Source of the DNA: Phoronis australis
Taxonomy: Eukaryota > Phoronida > Phoronidae
Direction of reading: 5' to 3'
Length of the DNA: 64,000 nt
Assembly: GCA_002633005.1 (NCBI GenBank)
Contig: NMRA01000642.1
Location: 149,874 to 213,873 of the forward strand
Each line of letters begins with the position of its first letter. Positions within the stretch are counted from its first letter, which is position 1. The position numbers and the translations under genes were made by a program. This document shows, piece by piece, positions 13,062-24,698 of the stretch. The notes below the pieces were generated by a model, which ran no database searches, was not told the origin of the DNA, and saw nothing but the letters and a program-made list of their open reading frames with translations.

Positions 13062-13615
13062 TTAAATGTTTCATACTGGTTTATGTTATTTTATTTTAGT
13101 ACTTTTTATCAGGAACGGGTTGATATTTTTTTATTTTATTTTTAAACTTGGAGTACGAGAAACAGTAGTAGTTTTGATAACCAGCAAAACTTAATTAGTT
13201 TACTTAATTGTGAACCCATCCCTGAACTTTCCAGATTGCAGGTACACTAAACATTTCACAGCGGACAAAACCACACGTGTTAATAGTTCAAGTTTAAAAT
13301 CTTTATTAAAACTCAAATCAAGAAACGTATACAAAAGTGAAAATGGTGACAGCCAAACTGAAGATTTGGAATCTCTGGACGATTTTGTTTGTACTAACTA
13401 TATAACTAATTTCGCTTTTTGTCAGCCATAAAAGTATAGAGTGGACACAAGTTAAATACAGCAGCTTCCTAGTCAAAAATCTGGTTAAACGAGATTGAAA
13501 GAATATTAAAAGAATAATCCATGTGATATATTGATAACTCTGAACAGCGTTTGTAAATACCCTGATTGTATCGATACGCACACTCGTTTATCTTCAATCT
13601 TGCCCAATGTTTCTA
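13062..13615 (+). repeat. 554-bp direct repeat, left copy
   Basis: Matches 17158-17706 in the same orientation from ttaaatgtttcata to cttcaatctt-cccaatg, with scattered substitutions and small indels. Shared landmarks are cttaattagttta, catccctgaactttccag, catttcacagcgg and cgatacgcacactcg. The two copies bracket 3.5 kb that includes a pseudogene. Open frames inside it are not conserved in length between copies. Confidence 0.8.
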
Positions 13616-13717
13616 CAGTACAGCCACTGAATTTTTAGACTTCGTCCGGGTTCCCTCACGCCTGGCCAGACGGGAGCGCAACCGGAACGCACACATGACA
13701 GAAATCAGTCACGGTCG

Positions 13718-13803
13718 CCTCACGCCTACTCTCCGGGTAGTCCTCACGCTTACCTCCGGTTTAGTTCACGCTTTCCTCAGGCTTTCTTCACGCCTTCGGT
13801 ACC
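13718..13803 (+). repeat. G/C-rich ~22-bp minisatellite
   Basis: Four imperfect units beginning tcctcacgc/ttcacgc (13718, 13741, 13765, 13785), each followed by a C/T/G-rich segment. Confidence 0.6.
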
Positions 13804-13805
13804 TG

Positions 13806-15339
13806 TGGTAACTATGGTATGGCACCGGGCTAATCAATAAAAATACATGTAACGTCTTGATTGCCTGTCGTTTCGGACAAGTTGCAAAGACATTATAGTA
13901 TATTATAGAGTATCTTTGCAAGCAGTCATCTCTCTCATTTGGGTTGCGACTAACTTTGTAATTCCACGTGTTTTTCATACAAACGTCTTCCCTCAGCTCA
14001 TCTTGTGATACGGTTACATGTACATTTTCTATTTACGACTTAAGAGCCAGTCCCATCAACGACATACATGTACAGTAACCACGGTTGGTAAATACGAATA
14101 TACGCGACCCAATGTCCAGAGTCGTCTTTACATGGCTGTGGACTCCTTAAAACTTGTCACAGCTGTATATGGTTAATTTGCCCTAAATATAGCCTACGCA
14201 TCTTGTGAAGTATTGTGTCACTCCGTAAATTTTTGCACCGCACTGGCGTACAGAAAATTTCAATAGGCCGCCATTCTGACATACCCATTCCTTACTGCAA
14301 GGAAATGTTTTGACTAAAATGTCCTCAATCCGTAGTGCAGTTTAATTATTTGTAGCCCCCTCCCCGTAGTACATGCGTTTCGACTGAGTTCACAGTATCC
14401 CCGGGGTAATTCTTCACCAAAATAATAATAGCAGTAATCTGTTTGACTCGTCAAATGCATGGGCACGATCGTTTTCTCCGCATGAAGCCGGAACTTGGGA
14501 TCAATGTGCTCAGAATTGACATGATATGCTCCTTCATATCGTGAAGACAATTGAATATTTCCGCCATGTACAAGCGTGTTAAGATTCTTTATTAGTTTAT
14601 ATTAAAAACAAATAATTATATATAAGTGAAAAGTAGAGTCCACTGGTCTGTTTTCTGAAGTGACTTAAGAGTGAAGTACGGCTCACAGCAGGCAAAAATG
14701 CCCAGAGGGGTGATAAACCCAATGTCATCGATTTGAACCATACTATGCATTTTAGTTACCTTTGGGATGATAAACAAAACAGTAAAGTCCAATCTCATTT
14801 TACCTTGTTTAAGTGGGAGAAATCAGGGAGCCTCTATTTTGGGGGTATGCCATGCAATGAACTCGCCGAAAATGCCTTATTTGCACTGCACAATAAAAAG
14901 TATCGGCGCACGAGATCATTAATTGTTTGTAATGTTTAAATAAAGCAAGTCTTCGACTTTATAAAGATGTTAAACAATACTCATTTACTCTGCCGCTAAG
15001 TTAAAAATTTCAGGCATAAAGTATAGAGGGGTCAGAGGTTAACAAGGCATTGCAATTTCGCCAAACTTTGAGTCCGTATATCTCAGCTGGCACAACACTG
15101 ATCAACACCAGACTTTTACACAAGACGTTTCTATCTTATTGCTGTTGATNCACCAAAATGCGATTCACTTAACATCACAGGTGAACACTTTCCCAGTGGG
15201 TTCTCGTAATGTTTTCTCCATTTTGGCACTTCGGAGGATGAACGTTTTTACCTGACTTATCTCCTTCATCGAATATGTTCGTCGGAAAGTTTTTAACCTT
15301 TGCTGAAAATCTTGTTGACCTTTTACCTTTTTTCAATGC
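13806..15339. other. Gene-free stretch
   Basis: No coding exon or repeat family recognised. One ambiguous base lies at 15150. Confidence 0.4.
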
Positions 15340-16288
15340 CTAACCTATTGCTTCAGCATTCGTCTCATCCAAATAGTACTCTGGGGCTGCGTCAAATGAC
15401 GCTCCGGTTCTTGCATCTGAAAGCATTTCTGACCACTGTCGTGCGATGTGGTCATACGTGGTTTCCTTCTGTAAATGTTCAGTGTGGTTACCCACATCCA
15501 AATGCCGACCTAGTTCTGCGTCTGTAGCAAACAAAATTCGAGTAACCTTTCTGGATTCAAGGGAACTTTTGTTGAGGCTCTTCACTAGATACAATGCCAA
15601 CCTTAAGTCTTGGTGTTGAAAATCCGCCATGTCTAGATATGTTAAAGTATTTTAGAGAAATAGGTTTCCCATTTTCTCAGTATTTGTAAGAACTTACCGT
15701 CACCTACACGGAATGCTTTCCACACGCGAATTCCTTGGGTGGAATAGTGGGAATTTAGGAATGTGCTTATACCAGGAACTGAGTAGTTTGGAAAAGACTT
15801 GCATTGACTAAACATGCATACACATAACATCCCTTCACACGGCCACTGGAAAGTAGTGCTTCTTTCAAATCCAGAAACTTTATGATATTTTTACTTTCGG
15901 CTACAAAGTACTTTGCATGTTGTTTGAGTGTAAGGAACTTGTGATCACAGAGATCCTTTCCACTCTGACTCTCACTAAAGTCATATCTCGAAACAGAAAT
16001 GCCTGTAGAATTTGACAAGGCTGCTACTTTCAGGAGGAGAGGAGCAGAGTAGTGACATCCGGCATTACCTGACTCTTCCATGACTGGTCCTGTTCAGTCA
16101 GAAATTCACCGACTCTGGGTAGTACGAGTCCGTACTCTGGCAAAGGCCTTGCTTTGTGAGGTAGTTTCCTATATCTCAAATGTTCAGTGATGTCTTTGAC
16201 ATAACTCACTAAAGCACCAAGGTTTTGTGATTTTTTGCAGAGTAAACTCTAAAGGAACTTGAAGGCCCATCGACATCGTCCGCCATTT
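15340..16288 (-). pseudogene. Frameshifted gene, DFSESQSGKD family
   Basis: Minus-strand coding remnant spread over several frames. In order: a start-like MADDVDGPSSSFRVYSAK at about 16286; then, after a one-base slip in an A-run near 16235, LGALVSYVKDITEHLRYRKL; then GCHYSAPLLLKVAAL and SVSRYDFSESQSGKDLCDH in a third frame (16081-15960); GRVKGCYVYACLVN near 15850-15800; then a further shift before VPGISTF and GIRVWKAFRVGD. A donor gtaagt at 15697 and an acceptor acatatctag before 15632 suggest a real intron joining GD to MADFQHQDLRLALYLVKSL, which stays open to 15340. From memory the DFSExQxGKDxCD segment resembles large uncharacterised protein families in aquatic invertebrates, possibly transposon-linked; that identification is inference. 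At least three frame breaks argue for a pseudogene, unless the assembly is faulty. Confidence 0.55.
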
Positions 16289-17157
16289 TGTCTTTTTAAA
16301 ATGCACTTGCTTCTCTCAACACCAGTCATTACAAATATCAATTCTTACTCGTTTAATGTTAAAGGCATTTATTTCCATTTAAAATTTCTACAGAGTGTTT
16401 AAATTAAGCTGATTATGTAAAAGAAATGAAAGAATACAAGAGGGTTACACGTACATTTTTATATATCCTCAAGCTTAACCTCAACTGATTCCCTCAGTGG
16501 GCAAAGGTCATCGGGTTCAGTTTTGATATTAGTCGCGTAATAAACCCGAAAAACATCTTTTTTCATTTGAAAGCGTTTAGACTTGGTTTCTATAACTATT
16601 TAAAGCAGACTTCTTGTGGTCTGTAAACTCTGCTCATCATTTCCAAACTATGAAAATAGACAGTTTTGCAAGACAATTTTCACAAAAGTGCAAAGTTGAG
16701 GTAAGATTTTTTATTGCTCAGTCATCAAGACTAACTCTTAAACTACATGTATATGTTCAAAACGCCGCATAAGGCTACAAGGTGTTTTATGACAGTAAGA
16801 AGGTCACAAAAATGGCCACTAAAATTAGCCCCAAAAAGTGTTCTGTGGATTATCTCCCCTGTCTAGCACAAAACTGTTATTTCAGCCACTAAAACATAGC
16901 TTTTGATCTATTTTGTATGTTACTCATTTTTGTTGCTGAAAACATGCGATTTTTGAGACGGCTAATATGCCCAATTGTGCCAATTTGTGTTATCTTGCTC
17001 CAGCGGCGAAATTAGGGGTCAATGAGTGCACAAAATTTGGCATTTGGGTTTTTGTTAGGGTACCTACCCATGTATAAAAAATGAAGTTGTTTTAAATGTT
17101 GACGTATAGACTGATTTTTGAAAATCTACTGGTTTTTACATGTATATGGACTGCCTC
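16289..17157. other. Gene-free stretch
   Basis: AT-rich; no exon, RNA gene or repeat end recognised apart from tacatgta tracts. Confidence 0.4.
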
Positions 17158-17706
17158 TTAAATGTTTCATACCGGTTTATGTTATTTTATTTTAGTATTT
17201 TTTTACCAGGAACGGATTGATATATTTTTTATTTTATTTTTAAATTTGAAGTACCAGAAACAGTAGTAGATTTGATAACCAGCGAAACTTAATTAGTTTA
17301 GTTAATTGTGAAGCCATCCCTGAACTTTCCAGATTGCAGCTAAACTAAACATTTCACAGCGGACAAAACCCCATGTCATTGGTCAAGTTTAATCTTTTTT
17401 AGAACTCAAATCAAAAATTTATACAAAAGTGTAAATGGTGATAATCAAACTGAAGATTTGGAATCTCTGGACGATTTCGGTTGCACTAACTTTATAACAA
17501 GTCTAGCTTTTTTCAGCCATAAAAATATAGAGTGGGCACAAGTTAAATACAATAGTTTCCTAGTCAAAAATCTGGTTAAACGAAATTGAAAGAATATTAA
17601 AAGAATAATCCATGTGATGTATTGATAACTCTGATCAGCGTTTGTAAATCCCCCGATTGTATCGATACGCACACTCGTTTATCTTCAATCTTACCCAATG
17701 CTTCTA
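17158..17706 (+). repeat. 549-bp direct repeat, right copy
   Basis: Partner of 13062-13615, same orientation, about 4.1 kb apart. Both copies could be remnants of one dispersed family or direct repeats of a larger element. TG...CA long-terminal-repeat ends were not evident. Confidence 0.8.
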
Positions 17707-20080
17707 GATTTTAGCTTTTTAAGTTCATCGATTTTTAAAAATCGAAAACCTTACTTGCTTGTTTTTTTCCAGCTGAATACCGCCGTAGTATTCATTTTTA
17801 ACGAAAATTATTGATGAATGCAATTTGAAAATTCGCCATTGTGTACAGGCAGTGATGATTACGACAGCGTGTGGTCGGGTAATAACACTTAATTGGGTCT
17901 TGCGGTCAACACAACGTATCCGACACGGGCACCGCAATTTCTTTGATCCTGTTGAAACAAGGAAGGGCGGTGAAACTTTCTGCTTTTCTTTAGAAATGGG
18001 TGACTTCTTTGTAAGGGTATTATTCACGGTATGGCGAAAACGATAGGTTATATTTAAGGATCACATTACGTCCGAATTTGATTCCTGTTGTTTGCGAGCA
18101 ATCGTCACGACATCCTCGTTTCTGGTAATACAAATTCTGTCATATCTCAGTAACATAGAGCTGAGAGCCATCGTTGCCATGGATACAGATTTCTCTTTCC
18201 CATTATTAACCTGCGTCAAGCGCCTTACCAAGAACTCGAGTGTTTATGCTTGCAAAAGGTCCACCTTTCTAGAAATTCGAACCACCCCCGGCCCAATGCA
18301 GGCTACGGGCCTGGAAGTTCGTGTTTAAAAAATAACTTTGACAAGACCCTGCTAATATGCTAAACCTTAAAAAATTGTCCCATGTCGTCACTTGCAGTTG
18401 TTGCAAATAACACTGGTCAGGAATCTTACCCACATGAAATTATTCGAAAGTTTATACAAGTTTCATGAAAGCAAAAAATCAAGATAATTACATGTACAAA
18501 AAGAAAGTAGTACTCGTTTACATTTACCTACAATACAGTGTAGTTCGTTTCTCCTCCTCATGGTATCGATCGTATTATAATTATGTTTGAGAAGCAAATG
18601 TAACATGTAAAATTACAAGCATAGTAAGTGGGCCCAAAGGTGATTAGTGCAGTTTCCTTCCGACCTGCCGACGCATCTCATGCGGGATAGGGTTGAGTGA
18701 GGGGAAAACAAGTAATATAGTAAGCAGCCGACATAACGACACACCTCAGAGGTGACAAGTTTGCGTTAGGGGATATTTAAGAATATGTTAGCAGTCATTT
18801 TCATCACGCTAGTCATTGCAACTAATCAGTGTAATTAATACATGGTGAGGGTATACTCATATTCGATCTAATCGATGTTTGATGCAGTAACATTACGATT
18901 TGCTAGCAAAATAAACAAACCTCCGGCATTAGATACGCAAACTGTCATGTTTGGCTTCCAGGATTGTAACAGTTATATTATCAATCTTATTCTCGTTCTT
19001 GCAAAGTACCATATTCACTTATGTCGCTATAAATAGCGTCTATCCGTTTTCAGCAATTAAAGGCAGAAGTGGCAAATTATTTCAAAATTAAAAAGAAATA
19101 TCCATTGCCAGAACACCCCAAAATTTTAGACCGATGGGGAGCTATTATCACAATAAAATTTCACAACTATATTTGAGATATGAAAATAAACGTATTAAAA
19201 AGAATTGCTATACTTAGTAGTCTCAAATTATTCAATAATACACATAAGTTACAATAATAAATACAGTAATGGGTTCAATATATAAAAATATGTACACTAT
19301 CTGGATAACACCAAAACTTAAAAACTTATTTCCGCGGAAATACAGCTGTAACTCACCTTGTTCAATGGAATTATTTCAGGATCGCTCTTTGAAGGATTGG
19401 AACCCATCGGGAATCACGCTCGTTTTCACTAAAGTATGTTTACGTGCTGCCCGTAAGCAAGGAGCAATGGCACTGTGCATAACAAAGTAAAGTAGTAGTT
19501 AATGTGTTATTTATGTACACCGCTGCTACGTACTGCTGTTTGTCTGTCGCTTAGTACATCTGGCCGTGGCAGAAATGCATACGGGACTTAAGCCCCATGT
19601 CTAGCCTCGTTGTGGGTGAATTGAAAACCTGGTACATGTAGCTAACGCTGCCTATAGGCGACAATTCCGGGTTCATTGGAAGAGTAATCTGAAACCGCTG
19701 CCAAAGATTTCGATGAGCTACATGTATGTGAGACCGGTCATACAGTTCATGTGATTTTTTTCACGGCTCTTACATTTTGTTCGTGCATAATGTTGAGGGT
19801 ACATGTAAGTCAAGTGTTGTCAACATAAGTCATCGATTTTCTTGGAAAACGACTCACGAGTCACATCCTCGGCTCAGCGGGTTGAATTCTCAGTGCTGCT
19901 GGTTTTTTTCGTCGGCTAAGTGCAGTCTCATTAATTTTGCAGATTTTAAATTATTTTTAACTTCATTAAAAAAAAAAACAGTGCAGGTGGTCTGATGTCA
20001 TTTGCGGTGCATCAGACGTGCGCAGGCCTCATGGTTGGGCCCATTGCACAAAACACCTGAGCAAAGGCACGAGACCCCAA
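17707..20080. other. Gene-free stretch
   Basis: Contains a repeat end near 18250-18314 (gcaaaaggtccacc, then G/C-rich sequence, then ggctacgggcctgg, the inverse of aggcccgtagcc at 10888). An A-run lies at 19968-19979. No supported exon. Confidence 0.4.
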
Positions 20081-21082
20081 TTATGGCTCCTCGTGAAGAA
20101 AGTTTTCAAGTCTGCCAGTCTCCTTTAGGAAAACGGACAGACGTTTCCATTTGTTGCCATGCACTATATGTTGTAGGCATGTAACAATGCCATCCAGTAG
20201 GTTGCTCCTTAGCCTATAAAAAGCTGGGCAAGACTCTACCAGGTGTTTAGGAGATTCTACGTCAGTACCACACTCGGGACACACAGGGCTCCTCATATGC
20301 CCAGTAATGTGTCTGTGTCGGGCTAGGTTGCAGTGGCCCGTCAAAATTTGAATGACGTGTCTTATACCCAATCTATCTAGACTCAGAAGGCTTTTTGAAC
20401 CTTTTGGTTCGATCACGTTGGGAAAATTCTCCTTGGTTTCTCGGCAGGAGTTAAGTGATGCCCACTGGGCTGCTGACTGGGTATGTACCCAGTTGCGTAT
20501 ACTCATCCTGCAACATCCGTAAGATACCGGGATAGCAGGTTCAGGCACAAAATGCAGAACGCTTGCTCCTATCTTTGCGAGTCTGTCTGCATTCTCATTG
20601 CCATCAATTCCCACATGGGCCCTGACCCAGCGTATATTGACGGTTCTTTCAATTGCAAGCTTGTTAAGCTCATTAATACAAGCATTAACACAACGAGAGT
20701 TGACCCTTAGTTTCTTTAGGGCTTTTATTGCTGCCTGGCTATCTGAAAAGATGATAATTGGCCGATTGCCAAGTTCAGTGTTATATTGTTGTGCCAATTG
20801 AGCAGCTCTATTAATTGCAGTGATCTCAGCCTGAAACACCGTGGCAAGATTGCCCAACGATACCCAGTTTTCTGCATCTGCAACAGGAAGGCTTGGAAAG
20901 TAGACCCCAGCACCTGTCTGGCCATTTTCCAGTTTAGAGCCGTCCGTATAACAAACCACCTCATTCTTGTGTTCTGCGGTAGGCCATCCATCGCCAATTT
21001 CCGTGAAGAAATTGTTTGTATGATTTAAAGTTGTGACCTGGACATCACTAGGCATGTTCCATAGTTGCCCAGTCTTGGCCAT
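20081..21082 (-). CDS. LINE RNase H plus zinc-knuckle ORF, intact
   Basis: 333-codon open frame forming the C-terminal part of a non-LTR retrotransposon polyprotein. The RNase H domain spans about residues 40-170: CYTDGSK (first catalytic Asp), VFQAEITAIN (Glu), IIFSDSQAA (Asp) and AHVGIDGNENADRLAK (last Asp in NADRLA). All four acidic residues are present. Further on, CPECGTDVESPKHLVESC is a Cys/His knuckle typical of LINE C-termini. The reverse transcriptase that should precede it is missing: in-frame sequence can be followed only to about 21126, where a stop appears. RNase H in a LINE points to I-like lineages, but the exact clade is not decided. No poly(A)-type tail was identified on the left. 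A 5'-truncated but surprisingly open copy. Confidence 0.9.
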   Translation of the reverse strand: MAKTGQLWNMPSDVQVTTLNHTNNFFTEIGDGWPTAEHKNEVVCYTDGSKLENGQTGAGVYFPSLPVADAENWVSLGNLATVFQAEITAINRAAQLAQQYNTELGNRPIIIFSDSQAAIKALKKLRVNSRCVNACINELNKLAIERTVNIRWVRAHVGIDGNENADRLAKIGASVLHFVPEPAIPVSYGCCRMSIRNWVHTQSAAQWASLNSCRETKENFPNVIEPKGSKSLLSLDRLGIRHVIQILTGHCNLARHRHITGHMRSPVCPECGTDVESPKHLVESCPAFYRLRSNLLDGIVTCLQHIVHGNKWKRLSVFLKETGRLENFLHEEP

Positions 21083-21130
21083 TAGCTTATTGCAAACATT
21101 CCTTTGGCTTCCGTGTGCAACGGATTACAA

Positions 21131-21315
21131 TTAAATCAGTAGTTTACGGTGTCTTACACTGGCAAGGCAAATCTTTACCAGATGTTGATTCTCGGCTTCC
21201 ACGCTCATTTGGGACAACATGAACATGTCGTGGCTTGTTACACTGTAGGTTGCAGTGTCCAGTAATAACCTGGATGATAGCAAGCCTACCTTAACGTAAC
21301 AGTTTCTTTGAACCT
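21131..21315 (-). mobile_element. Decayed second copy of the same LINE, 3' part
   Basis: Reads, across frameshifts, GSKKLL, GRLAIIQVITGHCNL and VEAENQHLVKICLASVRHRKLL, aligning with GSKSLL, HVIQILTGHCNL and VESPKHLVESCPAFYRLRSNLL of the intact ORF at 20081-21082. It lies head-to-tail with that copy. Its upstream continuation is at 22034-22095, separated by the nested insertion. Confidence 0.8.
21301..21315. repeat. 15-bp target-site duplication, left
   Basis: agtttctttgaacct, identical to 22034-22048, bracketing the nested LINE. Joining the flanks through one copy restores the alignment of the interrupted LINE. Confidence 0.85.
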
Positions 21316-22033
21316 CAACGATATTAACTTGTATTGACATCTGGAATTCCTTACCATTCAAAATAAAAGAAAGCACTTCAATCGTCACTCTCAAGAATAA
21401 AAAATGCATACCACTACTCCAGATTTGCCAGTCCCATTGACATCATTCCAACTTCCCTGCAACCATGAAATAACCCTATACAGATCAAGATGTGGTCTAT
21501 TCCTAAACAACGAGAAATTTAGACATAATTTTAATAATATTTTGCCTCTGTGTTCCTGTGGAAATACCAAGACATATCCTCATGTTTTCTTTGCTTGTGA
21601 AGTATGCAAGGAGGAGAGGGTACAGCTCTTCCAGGCACTCGAACAATACCCCAATGTTTATAAAAGTATTCTGAAATTCCGCAATTGTACAACAAAATTA
21701 ATTTCTTTCTATATGGATGTCAAGAACTTAACTCAAACGAAAATAAGGTTTTATTTGAAATAGTATCAGAATTTCTTTATAACATTAAATCTCTCTGTGT
21801 GAGTGGATAGACTTTTATTAATATGTATGAAAATGAATTATTTTCATTCGTTGTCACATATCATTGTATTCTTAACATCAGTTTTTTATTTTTTATGTAT
21901 TCGTATATAATAATTGTATATAGACTTTTTCGTATTTTTTTACCCAGATCTAATGCCTCTTGGCGCTTTCTGTGTTATGTATATCCATTGAAATCTGAAG
22001 ATTTCGAAATAAACATTAAAAAAATTTTAAAAA
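21316..22033 (+). mobile_element. Nested 5'-truncated LINE insertion
   Basis: 718-bp plus-strand insertion. It encodes a non-LTR retrotransposon C-terminus in two frames: IDIWNSLPFKIKES near 21335-21380, then after a frame change HTTTPDLPVPLTSF...LYRSRCGLFLNNEKFRHN and LCSCGNTKTYPHVFFAC, a Cys/His knuckle, ending at 21763. The 3' end has an AATAAA at about 22008 and an A-rich tail, attaaaaaaattttaaaa. The 15-bp duplication agtttctttgaacct flanks it. 5' truncation, an A-rich tail and a variable-length target duplication are classic target-primed reverse transcription products. The zinc knuckle differs from that of the minus-strand LINE, so this is another family. Confidence 0.85.
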
Positions 22034-22095
22034 AGTTTCTTTGAACCTTTTGATTCAATAGGACTTAGAAATATTTGTTTGGTTTGTTCCAGACG
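22034..22095 (-). mobile_element. Upstream piece of the interrupted LINE
   Basis: Reads LEQTKQIFLSPIESKGSKK, aligning with RETKENFPNVIEPKGSKS of the intact ORF. It belongs to the copy continued at 21315-21131. Its first 15 bases are the right target-site duplication. Confidence 0.75.
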
Positions 22096-23199
22096 GAGAG
22101 CTGCCTCTACATATACATCCACGGATAGTTTTCGCAACCATGCAGTGCCTTTCCTTTGCTGACCCAAGCTGGAAATAAAACAAATTGCCCACGGTAGACG
22201 ATGAAATGTTGGAGCAAGAGGGCAGATCGTGGTGAAATAGGCCTCGTCGTGTTTTCATCAAAGTATGAAGAACTGGTCCACTTTCTATGCAGAAATTTAA
22301 GTTCGTTCCCACTGCCTGAGTTTTCTTACATTTCTTTGTTTAGACCTGAGACCTCCTGGTCATTTTCTCCGCGGATGTTTTGTAAATGATTTACAGGTTC
22401 ATTAGCAGTTATCATATATATATACATAAATTATAGGTGTTCAAATCTCCTTAAGAGACGTGAAATTGGCACAGAAATATCATTGTCATGGTGCGCTGTA
22501 CAAGATTGTCAGTGTGGAACATGCAATTCGGTCGGGGGCCACACTTTGTTTTGCACATTTCAAACAATCGTGTGTCGGGTGTTGGGCTTACCATGAAGGA
22601 TTCGCTTGCTTCTTGTTCGATTCAGACAGATTTCAGTCCTAACTGCATTGAATGTAGCATCAGAAAACGTTTACGTTGTGTTTGAGAAGCGAAATTTACA
22701 CGTCATTAAATTTGAATATTTTACAGGATTCCCCTAGGCTACCATTTGATGTACAGAGTGAGTAATGTTGCATTTCTCTCCAGTTAAGCCATATTATACA
22801 GTAAGTATTCCCTTTTATAAAGTTGTGCATACAACTGTAGCTTGCCTTCTTAGGTTAAACTTGAATAGTCCTTCTTTGTGTCAAAAGCATTCCACACCGT
22901 TAGTCGTCTAACAGTTTGAGTGACATGTTTGTTTAATTCTTTTGTCCGTGGGGTAGACTATTATTGAAGTGGTAACGTCTCTTTACAGCTATTTATATGT
23001 TTGTGAAATCCCTTTTTAAAGGACAGCCACAGGTTTGTGATTTTAAGAGACAATGCCTCCATTTTTCAAAAGTAACTCGAACCATCTGAATAATTTGATT
23101 CCTTCGGATGTACATGTATACTACCCTACAATTTACCTGCAAAACTCAAGGCAAATGACCAGTTGTTACTGTGTACATCCGGACCTTAGAATCCGCATT
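22096..23199. other. Gene-free stretch
   Basis: May hold a little more decayed LINE up to about 22110. No exon supported beyond that; short overlapping open frames only. Confidence 0.4.
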
Positions 23200-23415
23200 T
23201 TTCTTGATGCTGTGTATTCGAAATTTCGTCGAAATGTGAAGATTCGTCAAAACCCTCATTTTACCAAGGATCACAAAGATGAGAAGAAATTCGGGTTGTT
23301 CATCGTAAACTCTCGCATCAAAACATGTAGTGCCCACCTCTACCTGGAGGATTTGATCCACTCAGACGGAAGGGAACTAAGACTAAAAAGCAAACCAGTA
23401 CCCTCGAGTTTTTAA
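23200..23415 (+). pseudogene. Possible THAP-domain remnant
   Basis: The end of this open frame reads KTCSAHLYLEDLIHSDG and then SKPVPSSF, reminiscent of the second half of a THAP domain (C-x2-H followed some 20 residues later by AVPSIF). The first CxxxC half is not recognisable in frame. It lies 1.1 kb before an intact THAP exon. Weak call; it could be chance. Confidence 0.3.
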
Positions 23416-24490
23416 GCGTAAAGGCTTGAACAAGTGAGACAAGACAAAGGTGCGGAGACTGATTCAGCTCTGAGGGTGAAGGTGGTGCCATTGCTGTTGC
23501 CATGTACTCACACATTTTCTTTCAAATTTTGAAAATTAAATGCACAACTGATGGCAAAGAACGTAAACTATCCAATCACTTTTTCCGGATTCAACTTTCA
23601 CGCTGATGTCATGTAAACACTTTGAATTTATTTCTCCAAATGTATATAGCATCCACCATTGCCTGTTCATGGTTTCGATGAAACGTCCTTTCTCTGTATT
23701 TTAAAGTATTGTGGACAACACTTTGATTTCATGGATTAACTATATGTACGCGTATGATGTTTTGGGAGGCCCTGGAATAAGGTCTCACAGGAGTGTGGTT
23801 TTAAACAATGAACAGCAATTTTTGGGAAAGTACCAATTAAATAACATAATAATTATTGACGCCACAGATTACAGGCTACCAGTTCTTTGCAAAGGCAAAA
23901 TGAATGCTGCACGACATACAAATCAAACATACTTTAGACCGTGTCAACTGACACCATGTAAACGTTTCTCAACTATAGACATCAAATGAATTTGCAGAAA
24001 GAATAAGAGGAAGAATTGGAAAAGGTCATTGCAACACGCAGGAGCCTCGGTTTGGTGAACATTAACTACTTTTTTCAAATCACGTGACATGCTAGCCGAT
24101 ATTGGCTGTTGAAATGTCGACAATTAGCTCAGAATGTCCACAAGACAGATACTGTATGTAGAGTGCCGCAAAAATGACGACAGGTGGCTGAGAGCGGGGT
24201 TGCATAAAACTTCAAAATTATCCGCTGGATAAGTTTGATTGTTGAGTGTCGTCAGGTGCATTTTTCAACAATAACAATGTGACGCCTGAGAATGAGACGT
24301 CATTTTAGCTACATGTATACGCGTATAACTTTTACGCAACCATAGACTATAGTACGTGGACCGCCAACTCCGTATACTTTCAATGGACGAAATCTATGAG
24401 CTTACGCACAAGCTCTTACGTCATTATTCACTGGCGACACCTGGCTAAATTTTCTGGTGCCATTTCCGGCAAGTACGTCGTCTGCTAATC

Positions 24491-24698
24491 ATGGTCGGCT
24501 GCTGTGTGGCCGGTTGTTCCGCCACACACGCGAAATCAGGGATACATGTAAGCTTTCATAGCGTACGGAGACACCAAAATCCGCTGTGGGAGGAAAAGTT
24601 AACGTCTCGTGTGAACGTGAATGGAAGTTGTTACTCCAAAAAGAATTTGTACATTTGTTCACGTCACTTCGAAGATGGGTGTTTTTTAAGAGGCTCTG
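24491..24698 (+). CDS. THAP zinc-finger domain, first exon
   Basis: Starts ATGGTCGGC after a suitable context (aatcATGG). Reads MVGCCVAGCS, a tryptophan at residue 33, and ICSRHF with C56 and H59. This gives the C2CH pattern C5-x3-C9 ... C56-x2-H59 at the spacing of the THAP family, a DNA-binding module shared by host transcription factors and P-element-type transposases. The exon stays open to DGCFLRGSG and meets a donor, gtaggc, at 24699, ending in phase 1. The closing AVPxIF motif would sit in a following exon, which was not found. Whether this is a host gene or a transposase-derived one cannot be told from one exon. Confidence 0.75.

Noticed and set aside
13318-13581. 87-codon minus frame also seen at 17445-17672
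   Set aside because: Lies within the 550-bp direct repeats; the frame is not kept between copies (87 versus 75 codons, different ends), so repeat homology explains it.
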